From Leucaena leucocephala (lineage: Eukaryota; Streptophyta; Magnoliopsida; Fabales; Fabaceae), in assembly GCA_037074615.1 (NCBI GenBank), contig CM073535.1, positions 6,301,001 to 6,365,000 on the forward strand: a stretch of 64,000 nt of DNA. Reading direction: 5' to 3'. Below are positions 37,403 through 48,350 of the stretch, in pieces. The notes beneath the pieces are model-generated. The model worked only from the letters and a program-made list of their open reading frames with translations. It did not search any database and was not told where the DNA came from. The first letter of the stretch is position 1. Each line of letters starts with the position of its first letter. The position numbers and the translations under genes were made by a program.

Positions 37403-38779
37403 ATATTCGGTGATTGGACAAATTTGGTAGCTATAATGAAGGGAACACACCAAGACTCTATTCAGAAAATGTGAAATCACAATATGAGCGTCGGTTGGCG
37501 GCTAAAGGTCGGTTGGTTTGGTCACTGATGAGTTGACAGGCAATTCTCTGGTCAGAACTATTGTATTAAGTGGGGTGCCGAATGCATTTTTCGTGTAGAG
37601 GTTGAACCGGTTCTGGCAGGAGAACACTTTTGAATGAGTGACATAAGACCCCGTTTATTTTTTGAGGTTGTGAGACTTTGCCCTTCAGTACGCACAATGA
37701 AGTATTCTTCCTGTTCGCGAATAGGTATTACAAGTGTCTGATAACAACTAGGTAGCGTATTAGGGTATAGCTTCTGACTTGATTTAACGTGTCTTGTTCC
37801 TGTTTAAATCCTGTAATTTGAACCGTGAAAACAAAAGAAGAAAAAGAAATTGCATGTTCATAGTATAATGTAATTGGGTCTATTATCGTATGAAACGAAG
37901 TTTCTACATTGAGTCAGCTGCTAATTGGGTGGTGGTGGATGGCTCAGACAGATCTGGACTTGTTAGTGCAGCTCAGTGACAATTTGTTGCAGGATAACCT
38001 CTCAAGTTAGGGTTTCAGTATTGTGTATAAATAATTTGGAACTCTAATTTGTTTGTGTTTTTTCTTTTATTTTTTCCCCTCAAAATTGTTAAACCATTTG
38101 GATTTCCATTGGAGTGGACTGATTTGATTTTTTTTTTTACTTACCCAATATGTTTAGAGGCGTATAATCTTATATTTTTCATACAGCTTTTCTGAATAAT
38201 CTCGAATCTCATTCGTGCAGGAAAAACACCATATAGATTTATGTAGTGTGTAAAGTATGAGACTCATGTTCATTAGATTTTGTTTTTTGGGTGAAATATA
38301 AGCTAGATTTGGTGAGAATAATGAGTCTAAGGTTTGGGCATATAAAAAAAGTATGTGCATTAACCGGATGGAATTGGATTAGGGCAAAATAAGGAAACTG
38401 GATGGCCTTAAGATTACGTTTTTTTAATAAAAAAAAATGTTGTGTATGGATTCCTACAATTTCTTATGATGGTGCCTGCAAAATGTAAAGGCTTTCTTTG
38501 TCAATGTAAATTATCTTCATCAAATATCTCACTTACTTTTCCAGAGATTGCTTTTGAAACGATGCCTTCCTTTTCTTGTACTTTTCTTCCTTTATTTCCC
38601 TCTATGGACCCTACCTTTCTATTTCACAATTAAACTACCTTTAGTGTTTTCCCTTTATATTTGCATGTTTCAAATAAAAAATCTTTAAAAGTCTCACTAT
38701 CGTACCAAATATTTTTTAAAATTTATTCTTAATTCTATTTTTATTTTTATTTCTCTTAAAAACATTGAGATTTTAATAG

Positions 38780-39258
38780 AGTTTAGGTTTAACAGAAATT
38801 TAGGTTTTAAATTTAAATTTGAGTAAAATTTAGATTTTGAGAAATTTTAAAATAAACAGTTATATTTATTCAAATGGGTTTTTATACTAAATTATGGTTT
38901 AAAACTAAAGTTTTAGATAAACTGGTCAGAGTAGCTTATGGAACAGTAAAAGAGATTATGAGCTAACTAATTATTATATTATTCCTATTTTTTTTACACC
39001 CTCCCTCCTACTTTTTCTTACACCCTCTCTCATTTCTTTTCTTACACCATCTCTCCTCCCATCTTTTATTTCTCCTCATTTAATACTTATACTATTATTC
39101 ATAATTTATCAATAATAAAAATATTTCTATAAATAACTATTCAAACGCTCATTTATTTAAAATTATCTTTTTTTCATAAGTTCTTTTTTAAAAAATTTTT
39201 TCTAGAAGTTGCTTAAATTTTTTTTTATAAACTCGTTTTTAAAATCTTATCTAAATCA
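38780..39258 (+). repeat. MITE-like interspersed repeat, copy 3
   Basis: Core AAACTGGTCAGAGTAGCTTA at about 38919, then GGAACAGTAAAAGAGATTATGA, a C/T-rich tract, CTCATTTATTTAAAATTATC and an end AAAATCTTATCTAAATCAG. It closely matches 45910-46384. Its outer ends are less clear. Confidence 0.7.
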
Positions 39259-39439
39259 GATCAATAAAGACATAGATTCTCCAATCTAAGGTCCAAGCTA
39301 TCATTTCAATTTTCATTTTTTGAAATTATGATAATGATCGAAAAGCATATATAAGTTAGTCTTCGAAAAAAAATACACTAATAACCACCTCCAAATTCGT
39401 CTCACTTGACTTCATGTTCCCAAATCCCAATATCGCAAG

Positions 39440-40007
39440 TAGGGATGGAAACAGGTCAGGTGGTCTGTTAGGGGCCTCTGGCCTGGCCTGTATTAGGCCT
39501 GGCCTGTTTAGAAAAATACACAGGCTCAGGCCTGTTTAAAAGCCTATTTTTCTTAAGAGGCCAGGCCCAGGCTTCTTACGAAGCCTGTTAGGCCTGTCAG
39601 GCGGCCTAGGCCTGTTAGTCAAAATTTATTTAATATTAAAGTGTAATAAATGGGTGTTAAACCTACCACATATTAAACACAATACAAGAGTCAAATCATT
39701 AAATTAATATGTATTATTATACATTTTATTTTTGAATTTTATTTTAACAGGCCTGTTAGGGGGCCTGTTATGAGGGCCTGTTACGAAAGCCTGTTATGAA
39801 GGCCTGTTAAGTAGCCTATTATTATAATTAAAAAAATCAGACTTTTTAAACAGGCTTCAGGCCAGGTCAGGCATTTATACAAGCCATGTTTAGACAAAAA
39901 AAATAGCCTATAACAGGCCACAGGCCAGGCTCAGGCCGAATTGGCACTTAATAGGCCAAGCCTGTTAAGGCCAAAGCCTGACCTGACCTGATCTGTTTTC
40001 ATCCCTA
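39440..40007. mobile_element. Non-autonomous hAT (Ac-like) element, 568 bp
   Basis: The terminal inverted repeats read TAGGGATGGAAACAGGTCAGGT at the left and, reversed, TAGGGATGAAAACAGATCAGGT at the right; TAGGGATGAAA is the Ac-type hAT terminus. A perfect 8-bp target duplication, ATCGCAAG (39432-39439 and 40008-40015), flanks it, the size expected for hAT transposases. The interior has no transposase but carries many GGCCTGTTA-type subterminal repeats in both orientations near each end, a likely transposase-binding array. The perfect target duplication suggests fairly recent movement. Confidence 0.93.
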
Positions 40008-41712
40008 ATCGCAAGCTGCAACTGCCTGACAACTAGAAAAGGAAAACAACTAATTTTAACTATTATTGAAAAAATCTGTAAATCCCCCGCCATTCGATTG
40101 TGAGCTGGCAGAAACATTGGATTTATTGGAGCCAACATAATGACAGGGAAAATTTAATTATTTAATACTTATATTTTTACTAAATTTGTAATTCAATTTT
40201 CATAATTTAATTTGTAGGGATTCAATAATTTTATCAAATTTATAACTTAGTCTCTAGCTTTTAAAAAATCACTAAATCCCTTAAAACTCGTCCTATGCAA
40301 GGATGATAGTGGCAGACACTGTTAAAATTTGTTATTTGGCATCTTTATCAGATTTGGATTTTCTAAAAGTTAAAAATTAAGTTATAAACTCAATAAAATA
40401 ATAAAGGCTAAGTTATGATAAATCAAACTATAAAAATTAAATCACAGTAAAAATATAAAGATTAAATATTTAATTTTTTTAATAATAAACATATATAATT
40501 AAGAAAAAAATCTCACAAAAATATTACTTAAATTTTAAATTAATTAATTTACTTTATTTTATAAATTATTAAATATTTTTGTAAAATAAAATTAACATAT
40601 TTTTATAGAAATTTTTAATTTAAAATTTTAAAATTTAAATAATATCTTGTTAGGATTTGTCTTACAATCTATATAATATATTAATAAATATGACTAACTT
40701 AAATTCCATAGATACAATGAATGGGAGTCAACAATAATTTAGTCATGGCAAAAAAAAAATCCAATTTCTTTTAAAAAAATAACAAAAAGAAGAAAAACGT
40801 AAGACAATAACATCAAAACATAAGAAATAAGAAGACACGGCTAATAAAACCTAAGAAGAAAAATAATTAAGTGAGTACATATTTATGTAATTAATCTTAT
40901 AACATTCCTTTTTTTATAACATATTACTTTACCATTCCATAAAGAATACAATGTAATTCGGAAGATATTTAAGAAGAAGAAAACGTCCTTCATGATTTAT
41001 ACCAACCCTCTCTCTAATATAAGATATTTTCTAGAATGTTTTCACTTTTTATAATTATATATATAAGTCACTTTATAAAAAGTTAATGAGATTAATTTTT
41101 TTTTATAAATTCTCTTTTTAATTTTATTGTAGAAAGAGTTTATGTAAAAAATAAATTAGAAGTAATTAAATACATTGATTTTAATTGGAGAATAATCTTA
41201 AAAGTACTAATAATTTGTAACATTTTAATGATAATTTTTTTTAATCTCTATAAAATAGTAATTAGAATTTAGAAGTGTCTGGTATTAAAGAAATAGATCC
41301 AGAACGTAAATGATTTTATATTACATGAAGATACAGATAATATTTTTTTTTTTTTGGGTAGAAATGTGCAAATGTAAAGAATCTGGTTTGAAAATAATTA
41401 AAATAAAATAAGCAAGTATGGGATTCCATTTGAAAACAAATGGGAAAAAAATTGTAAATTTCCAAAAAAGAAATGGGAAAAAAATTGTAAATTTCCAAAC
41501 TTACCCTTGACTCCTGGAAGTGGGGACAGTGAATGGACGAATAAAGGCAAAGTTTAGAAAGGAAGACGCGGACAGGGTACGGTTCAGTGTGGTGGTGTTC
41601 GCTACCCTCACTTCTCACTTCTCACTTGGGCTTCGTCTTCCCTATCTCAATTCCGAAATCTCTCCTTCTGATTCTCTCCAATCTCCGTCAATCTCAATCG
41701 TTCAATCAAACA

Positions 41713-43260
41713 ATGCCTATCAACAAGGAATCTATTCCCCCTCCCGTCATCGGCAAGATTGGCCCTTACACTGTTTTCATGACGCCCCCTTCTACCCCCA
41801 AGCCCTCCGACGCCGTTTTCGACTCCCCCAAGAAGATCTCGCCGCCTCCTGTTCAGCCTCCGCCTCAGGTTTTTCACAAGCCTTCTTCTTTTGATGCTGG
41901 TTCCGTCTCGGGGCTTTTCAAGAATGCGGTTACTAAGGTGCAGACTGGTATGTTGTCGTTGTGGATATGAGTTGGAATTGTCTTGGCATGTTGAACAATT
42001 TTTGCTTTATTTTGTCTTTCCTCCATGGTTTTCACTTTTTACTATTTTTGTAAACATTTTGTTTTTGGGTTTCCCATGACATTAATTTGGCCCTTTTTAG
42101 CTGATAATTCAGTCCTCGCTATAGTTTCTCCGAGCGTTGAATATCTGAGTTCTTTTCCCACTTTTCTTTTTGGGTACGAAAATAGATAAATTAAGTAGCT
42201 TTTTTGTTACTCATTCATTCTTCAAGATGTATTAGTAAAGGAAACCATGGATTTTGTCTTATCAGGCTCTTTTGTTTGTAGAAGTCGTGAAATGAACACC
42301 AAATGAGATTGTGTAATTGCGTATTTGGTCTGGGAATAAGAATAGTAAATGCGTTGCTTTTGAGTTTTCACCAATGAAAATTTTTGCAAATGAATATATT
42401 GCCGATTTTTGAGTTTTAGGGATGATTACGGACCCTATTTCATGACAATAGATACGTCATTTTGATTGATTCTCTTTGTTCAATTTTGACAGTGCACTCA
42501 AATTTGGATGATCATTTAGCACGCTGGTTTGGTTTGAACCAATCCAAGTACCAATGGGCGCTTGATGATTATTATGAGAGCAAGGGAATGGTGAGCAATT
42601 CATTGTTTGCTAAGCTCTTTCCAATAGCATGCAAGGCTTTGAAATTTCGATATTCTTCTTCTATTACCTTGTTTCAAAGTGCCGAGCAGCGAAACTACTT
42701 TTGGAATTTGGGTACTGAAAATGTAATGCTATGTTGCTACAGGGGATTGAATGATGGTTGATATAGTATATGCTTTTGTCCCTCTTGCAATATACTGTAG
42801 TCCTTGTAATAATCTGAGCTCATTTAGAGGAACGCGTAGATTCTCAAAGTTGTCCCTCTGCTTGCTTTAGGTGAAAAGGTGGTCATAGAGTTCATGATGA
42901 GTTTTTAAGTTCCAATAGTGGAAAAGAGGGCATAGCTAAGGCTTTTCAGTTTACAATGGGTTTGTCTTCCAAAAGTTGACAAACGAAAGGGAAATAGCGG
43001 AAGGGTACAAACCATTGTCAAATAACCATGGCTTGTAAATGGTCCCTGCATCTTGCATCGATTCAACCGATCATGGTGGTTTATGACTAGGGTGTACGGT
43101 TGAACCTGAACATTCTTATGATTTTGCTTAATGGCATGAGTTTACTAGGTCATTACTGCACATCATATTTTGATTTTTGAATTCTTTTGATACTTATTCG
43201 CTGCAGGAAAAGGGGGATATCAAAGCAAAAGGAATATCAAGCAAAGTACAGGGTGCTTAG
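41713..43260 (+). CDS. Conserved small plant protein of unknown function
   Basis: Three exons (41713-41947, 42493-42590 and 43207-43260) encode 128 aa with consistent phases. The first ATG, in context CAATGCC, is used. Residues 1-60 are Pro/Ser-rich (PPPVIGKIGPYTVFMTPPST, then two PPP runs), likely disordered. Residues 60-128 form an acidic/aromatic conserved part (VHSNLDDHLARWFGLNQSKY, then WALDDYYESKGMEKGD) and a Lys-rich tail. I recognise this as a family widespread in plants, but I know of no assigned function. No signal peptide or membrane segment is evident. Its sharply higher GC than the flanks and clean splice sites argue that it is a real gene. Confidence 0.85.
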
Positions 43261-44339
43261 CATGCATTGGCGGGTTGGTAATGTCTTTACTTCTGACTAT
43301 TTGTTTTCCTTAAAATACGTGCCTTCGATAACCTTAGTTGGTACTGGGTGTTGGTGTGCAGGATTTGTGCTGTGAAAATTCTCATTTTGAGTATTTATAT
43401 ACCTTGTTATTTACATGTGCTATGGAGCAAGAGGGTCTGGGTGTCTGGCATGTCTTAGTTTTTTTGACCGACTGCTATCGATATGGTTTCTCGGTTGTTT
43501 TCCAACCCCGAAAGCTGAGTCTGATGATCCATGTAATCGTATTATCTAGTAATATTGAAGTCTTTTATGTTACTTAGCAACCTCTAATCTAAGGTGGAGT
43601 TGTGTACCTAGAAATGTTGATGTATTTGTGATCATGAGGGAAAAAAAGAAACCAATGTTTGCCTTCTAAGGCTGGCAATGTTATCTAATGCATTTTTTTT
43701 ATGTATGATTTATTATTACAGAATAATGTGCTCGTTCATCATAGTTACTAAAGATTGAAGACATAGATAATGTAGGTATGGCAAAATCAGGGTTTGGTGA
43801 TCCTAACATTCCTTCATCTATGTTGTTCCCATCAAGAGTGGTAGGAGGAAACGAAGGTTGTTTTTGAAGGTAAGATACGGCCAAAGAACATATAATTATT
43901 TGGTTGAGGGACTACCCCACATAGATTGGATGTATTTGACAACTTTAGGATCAAGTTTCTCAAGAATTGAATTATTGTAAGCAAACAAGTTTTTTTATAA
44001 TAAAATAACCAATTATATTATATTTTTTTTATACTTGTTTTTTTTTCTTTTTGATACTGAATAACCAATTGTATTATAAGAAAAAGGAGAAGTACATAGA
44101 GATAGTCGTACATAAGATAACACATACTAGACAACAATTTACATGATAGTTTACAAAGCAGAACATAAAAACTTCAAATGCAACTATTATCAGTTTATCG
44201 CCACGCAAATCAACTGCTAAAGTAAAGCCTCTTAACAATTTGAGGGATAATTTTCATGCAGCTGCATGAGCAAAACAAGCTTAAGGTAAATAGACATGTT
44301 GAACCAAGTGATTGGTGGTGAAAGCCTTTCTATTATCTT

Positions 44340-45140
44340 TTGTTATAAAATTTTTTGAAAAAGGGTAGAGTCTATCTACGAATTTTTTTTTCTCTTAGAC
44401 GATATTAATATTGAGACAAAGCGAGTTGATTATTTTCAGGCGTAAAATTAAACACTTGGGAGGTATGATGTTTCCCTAAGGATTATGATTGAAACTACAA
44501 TAAAATAGTATTTTTGATCAATTGAATACATTTTAAATGATCGTATATTTTATTCCTTCATTATCTTATCTCACAGACAGATGATGGGTGAATATCATTT
44601 CTAATTTTTTCCTTGGGTACACAATTTTTTAGAGAGGAGTTATGCTCACTCACAATTCAATAGCAGACGGTGATACCAATGTCTAGTAGGCGAATTATTT
44701 ATTATCCTCAGGTGTAAACTTAAACACTTAGAAACTAGTATGCATCCTCAAGCGTTGTACTGGAACTATAATAAAGTAGTACTTTCTAAGAATCGAACAT
44801 GCTCTAAATAGTCGATATCTCACCTCTTCACTAGTTAAACCTACGGACGATGGGTATATCATTTCGTTTTTCTTTTACAAAATTTTTTGGAAAGGGCTTA
44901 AATTCATCTACTATCCAAGAGTAGAATGAAGTTTCACTTTCTCTTAGGCGATATCAATATTGGGTAGGGCGAGCCGTCTATTACTATCAGAAATAAATCT
45001 AAGTACTTAAGAGCTAGAATGTCTCCCCAATTACTGCGACTGGAACCACAATAAAGTGATACTCTCTAAGGATCGAATACGTTCTAAATAATCATATATC
45101 TTACTCATTTACCAATTGAATCCACGTGTGATATACTGTT
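44340..45140 (+). repeat. Unclassified repeat, three diverged tandem units (~250 bp)
   Basis: Units begin near 44340, 44610 and 44870. Each contains, in order, AAATTTTTT-GAAAAGGG, CTCTTAGGCGATATCAATATTGGGTAGGGCGAG-like, CGTAAA-TTAAACACTTAGGAGC, CCACAATAAAGTAGTACTTTCTAAG, and an end resembling ACTAGTTAAACCTACGGACGATGGGTATATCATTTC. The same family occurs at 23160-23770. No coding capacity or terminal inverted repeat is visible. Confidence 0.6.
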
Positions 45141-45357
45141 TCTTTTCTTTTTGTTTTTTTTTTGTTCTCATCCATAATTTAGGGCTTGAGCTGTTGTACA
45201 AGTTAAACCAACTTTAGAGTTGGGCCTATTCTATTGCCAACTGCTCTGTCATCATTTTCATTTTTGTCTCGTTTGGCTTCATTGTTATAGAAAACATTTC
45301 TTGTATGTCGTACAAAATACGGATTACATGATACTAAGAATAATCAGTATCCCAATA

Positions 45358-45542
45358 CCAATAAGAGATTTATCAGAATGATAAATGACTCGATATCATT
45401 TAAGTGAGGTTTTGAGTTTGAGCTTTGATATATGTAAAAAATCTACAATGAGAGACTCACCCACCATAGCCAGGTGCATGATACTGGTTGGATACAGATA
45501 TAATTAGAGTAAAATTTTTTGTGAACCAGGTAGGTAAAAAAA
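45358..45542 (+). mobile_element. SINE-like retroposon, copy 1, with target duplication
   Basis: About 185 bp ending in an A-run. It is flanked by the 12-bp direct repeat AGTATCCCAATA (45346-45357 and 45543-45554), as expected for target-primed insertion. It has no coding capacity. The sequence is homologous to 45555-45738 and 62000-62187. An internal stretch resembling a pol III B box (GAGTTTGAGCTT) suggests tRNA ancestry, which is inference. Confidence 0.68.
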
Positions 45543-45554
45543 AGTATCCCAATA

Positions 45555-45738
45555 AGGGTTGGTTCGAGTGATAAGCGGCTTGATATTGCTTAAACAAAGT
45601 CTCGAGTTTAAACCTTAGCATATGTAAAAAATTCCTGTTGGGAGATTCACTCACTATAGCCAAGTGTGCGATACGAGTCGAATTCGGATATAGTTGGGAT
45701 AAAACTTTATTGAATCGGGTAGATAAAAAAAAATCAAT
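45555..45738 (+). mobile_element. SINE-like retroposon, copy 2
   Basis: Head-to-tail with copy 1. It begins AGGGTTGGTTCGAGTGATAA, contains GGCTTGATATTGCTTAAAC and CTCGAGTTTAAACCTT (B-box-like), and ends GGGTAGATAAAAAAAAA. One of the two was presumably inserted at the edge of the other. Confidence 0.65.
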
Positions 45739-45909
45739 ATCCACATTATATTACATAGGGGCATTTGAGCTTTTAATTTTTACTAAATAATATCATTGAA
45801 CCATATATCACGGAATAACCCATTCTTGTGTCAACCATTATTTAGGGCCGTTTTCATATGATTTTAAAAATGGGCATATGAAAAAAAAGAATTTTTGAAC
45901 AGTTTATAG

Positions 45910-46384
45910 GGTGTATTTGGCAAACTGCTAAATTTAAGTTTAAAACTTAGGTTTGGCTCAAAATATAGGTTTAAATTTATTTTAAAACAAACAGTTATAT
46001 TTATTCAAACGGGCTTTTGGAATAAACCATGGTTTAAAACTAATGTTTCAGATAAACTGGTCAGAGTAGCTTATGAAACAGTAAAAGAGATTATGAACTA
46101 ACCAATTACTATATTACCCTTACTTTTTCTTACATCATCTCTTATACTTTTTCTTACACCCTATCTCTTTTCTTTCTTACACCCTCTCTCCTTATTTAAT
46201 ACCCATACCATTTTTCGTAATTTATTAATAATAAAAGTATTTCTTAAAATAACTTTTCCAACACTCATTTATTCAAAACAACTTTTTTTATAAACTCTTC
46301 TCCAAAAGCCCTTTTTCTATAAGCTGTTCAAAAATCTATTTTTTTTCATAAGCCCGTTTCTAAAATCTTATCCAAACACACACA
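45910..46384 (+). repeat. MITE-like interspersed repeat, copy 4 (most complete)
   Basis: Starts GGTGTATTTGGCAAAC and ends CTTATCCAAACACAC, so the ends are short imperfect inverted repeats (GTGTATTTGG against GTGTGTTTGG). The core AAACTGGTCAGAGTAGCTTA and the C/T-rich tract match the other copies. It has no coding capacity. Confidence 0.75.
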
Positions 46385-46805
46385 TAGAAAAATACTTTTA
46401 GAAAAGAATTTATGGAAAAAAAGTGATTTTGAATAAATGAATATTTAGATATTTATTTCTAGAAGTAATTTTATTATTAGTAAATTATTAAAAAGGGTAT
46501 GAATATTAAATGAGGAGATATAAGATATAAGAGGAGAGAGGAAAGATGTTGTAAGAAAAAAAAAGAGAGATAGTGTAAGAAAAAGTAGTAGAGAGGAGAG
46601 AAAATATAAGAAAAAATAGAGATAATATAATAGTTAGTTAGTTTATAAACTTTTTTATTATTCTATAAACTATTCTGACCAACTTATCTAAAATCTTAGT
46701 TTTAAATCATAATTTAATCTTAAAACTCATTTAAATAAATATAATTATTTATTTTAAAATTTTTTAAAAATTAGATTTTACCAAAATTTAAAACCTACAT
46801 TATTT
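46385..46805 (-). repeat. MITE-like interspersed repeat, copy 5, inverted against copy 4
   Basis: The same family in reverse. The complement of the core lies near 46674-46693 (AACTATTCTGACCAACTTAT), with a G/A-rich tract, ATGAATATTAAATGAGGAG and an outer end TTTTGTGTGTTTCC. It lacks roughly 75 bp of the inner terminus, so copies 4 and 5 form two long arms around an 86-nt loop (46309-46394). Confidence 0.75.
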
Positions 46806-46910
46806 TGTGTGTTTCCATAGGCACACTTAAAGAAATAAACGGGCGCAGTGCTCGAATCCTTCACTTCCTGATGCAGCGAGTGAGAAATATTCACATAACT
46901 GTCATTCTCA

Positions 46911-47650
46911 TCACTCGATAACAATTTCTGGCATGTTATCATCATCAACGCAGCATATCTTCCTGGATTGCTTGCAGCATTCTTGAGTCCCACACTTCTC
47001 TCTATTCATCCTCACTTCTGTGTTCTGCTTCTGGCAACAATCAGAACTACAACTACTCTTCTTTCTGCATGAAGACTCTTCTTCCTCACGCCTAATTACT
47101 TCGCCACGAAGCCATCATTGCAACTCTGATCAAAAGGCCTAGAATATGAACAAGAAGCTTTTTCACATTCAGTTGCAGTACTAGGTCTAGGAATGGTCAC
47201 TTCATGAGAGACATTGCTGCAGCATCCTTCACCACAATCACTTTGCTTTTCAAGCAATGGCTCCTTCTTATCCTTATTGAACTACCCATATTTAGGTTTA
47301 CTGGGCTTTTTCTTGTTCTAGTGTTTTTGCTTGTTCAGAAGTAACATGCTACTGTTGAGAATCACAAGCAAGCAGGTTCCAACATCTGTCAAAACGGCGA
47401 GTAAACCAGTGGATGTCCTGCTAGTGCCAAAGCTAGGGTCAAACCCTTTGTCACAACAGAGAAAACGAAATTCTGAACGAGTTTTCTGAAAGTTCTTGCA
47501 AGATGAATTTCTTCAGGTATCTTCCTGATGCCGTTTGACATGAGAATTGCATGCCCTGTCTCTACTGCAAGAGCTGAACCTGAGTTTCCCATTGAGATGA
47601 ATTTCGGCGGAACGCAGGACGATGGCGGGTTCGCCACTTCGCCCTCGAGA
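46911..47650 (-). pseudogene. Relic of a heavy-metal P1B-ATPase (HMA2/3/4 type), C-terminal end
   Basis: The translated minus strand from 47650 resembles the end of plant Zn/Cd-exporting ATPases: ISMGNSGSALAVETGHAILM, SNGIRKIPEEI, then VTKGLTLALALAGHPLV. A one-base deletion near 47394 shifts the frame, after which TDVGTCLLVILNSSMLL continues. Two in-frame stops follow, then a Cys-pair-rich tail typical of HMA2/4 (EGCC, SDCC, QECC, KICC) that shifts frame again and stops at 46911. The ATP-hinge motif GDGxND is replaced by GEVANPP. The first two thirds of the enzyme (phosphorylation DKTGT, metal-binding CPC) are absent. It cannot encode a working pump. Families of this type load zinc and cadmium into xylem or vacuole. 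Confidence 0.85.
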
Positions 47651-47994
47651 TAAAGTGACTCACATACCTGCTACAAACTAAGAGGAGGAGGAACAACCAC
47701 AGAATGTCACTCGCCGTGGCTGACGCAACTGAGGTAAAGTGGAACGAAAACTGGAAGAAGCTGGTACACAGACCCAAGAAATGGGCAGCGCCACCACAGC
47801 GTGGGAGAGATTGATGGATTGATTGAGGATTCACTTGAGATATTATTAAATAGGATATTGATACCCATAATAATTTATATTGTAGAAGAATATAAATATT
47901 TTATAACTTAACCAGTTTGGTTTGAAAAAAAAAAAGTGTTTTTGAGCAAATTGATTATGAGCGAAACTATAGTTTTAGAGAAGCAACTCCCAGC

Positions 47995-48350
47995 AGCATC
48001 TTCTCTATTGCCTTTTGGTCTCTTCTCCCTCGTCCTCCCTTCTTCTAGGCGTGTGCGTGGTGCAGATCAGAGCTTTCTTCTTCTCTAGCGTCTTCCCTCT
48101 TTCTCTGTTCAATCTTCTCGGCGTGTGGGTGACCCAGCTTGGAGCTTTATTCTTCTCCGGCATCTTCCCTCCTTCTCCATTCAGTCTTCTCGACAGGTGG
48201 GTCGCCTGTATCTCAGCTTGTTCTTTTTCTTCGGTATCTAAGTATCTTCCCTTCTTCTCCGTTCACTCCTGTCAACAATCTCGGCTTCTTCTTCTTCGAC
48301 GTCTTCCCTTTTTCTTTGTACGCTTCCATCGCATATGCTTTGCCAGAACT
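47995..48350 (+). repeat. Pyrimidine-rich ~72-bp tandem repeat, about 4.5 units
   Basis: Unit starts near 47995, 48071, 48143, 48215 and 48282, each reading roughly AGCTTT-TTCTTCTC-GG-TCTTCCCT, CTTCTC-GTTCA-TCTTCTCG and a GTGGGT-GC segment. Because 72 is a multiple of three, an open frame of 128 codons (48015-48401) runs through it, but its translation is only repeated Phe/Ser/Leu-rich sequence. Confidence 0.75.

Larger units (their letters stand above)
37403..41712. other. Intergenic region between ZTL and the small unknown gene
   Basis: The first few hundred bases are probably the ZTL 3' UTR. A MITE copy lies at 38780-39258 and a hAT-type element at 39440-40007. The remainder, 40020-41500, is AT-rich and shows no gene. 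A CT-rich leader of the next gene starts near 41590. Confidence 0.6.
43261..45909. other. Repeat-rich intergenic region
   Basis: After the 3' UTR of the small gene (to about 43700) no gene is supported. From 44340 rightwards it holds three tandem units of an unclassified repeat (44340-45140) and two SINE-like copies (45358-45738), followed by the MITE pair. Confidence 0.6.
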
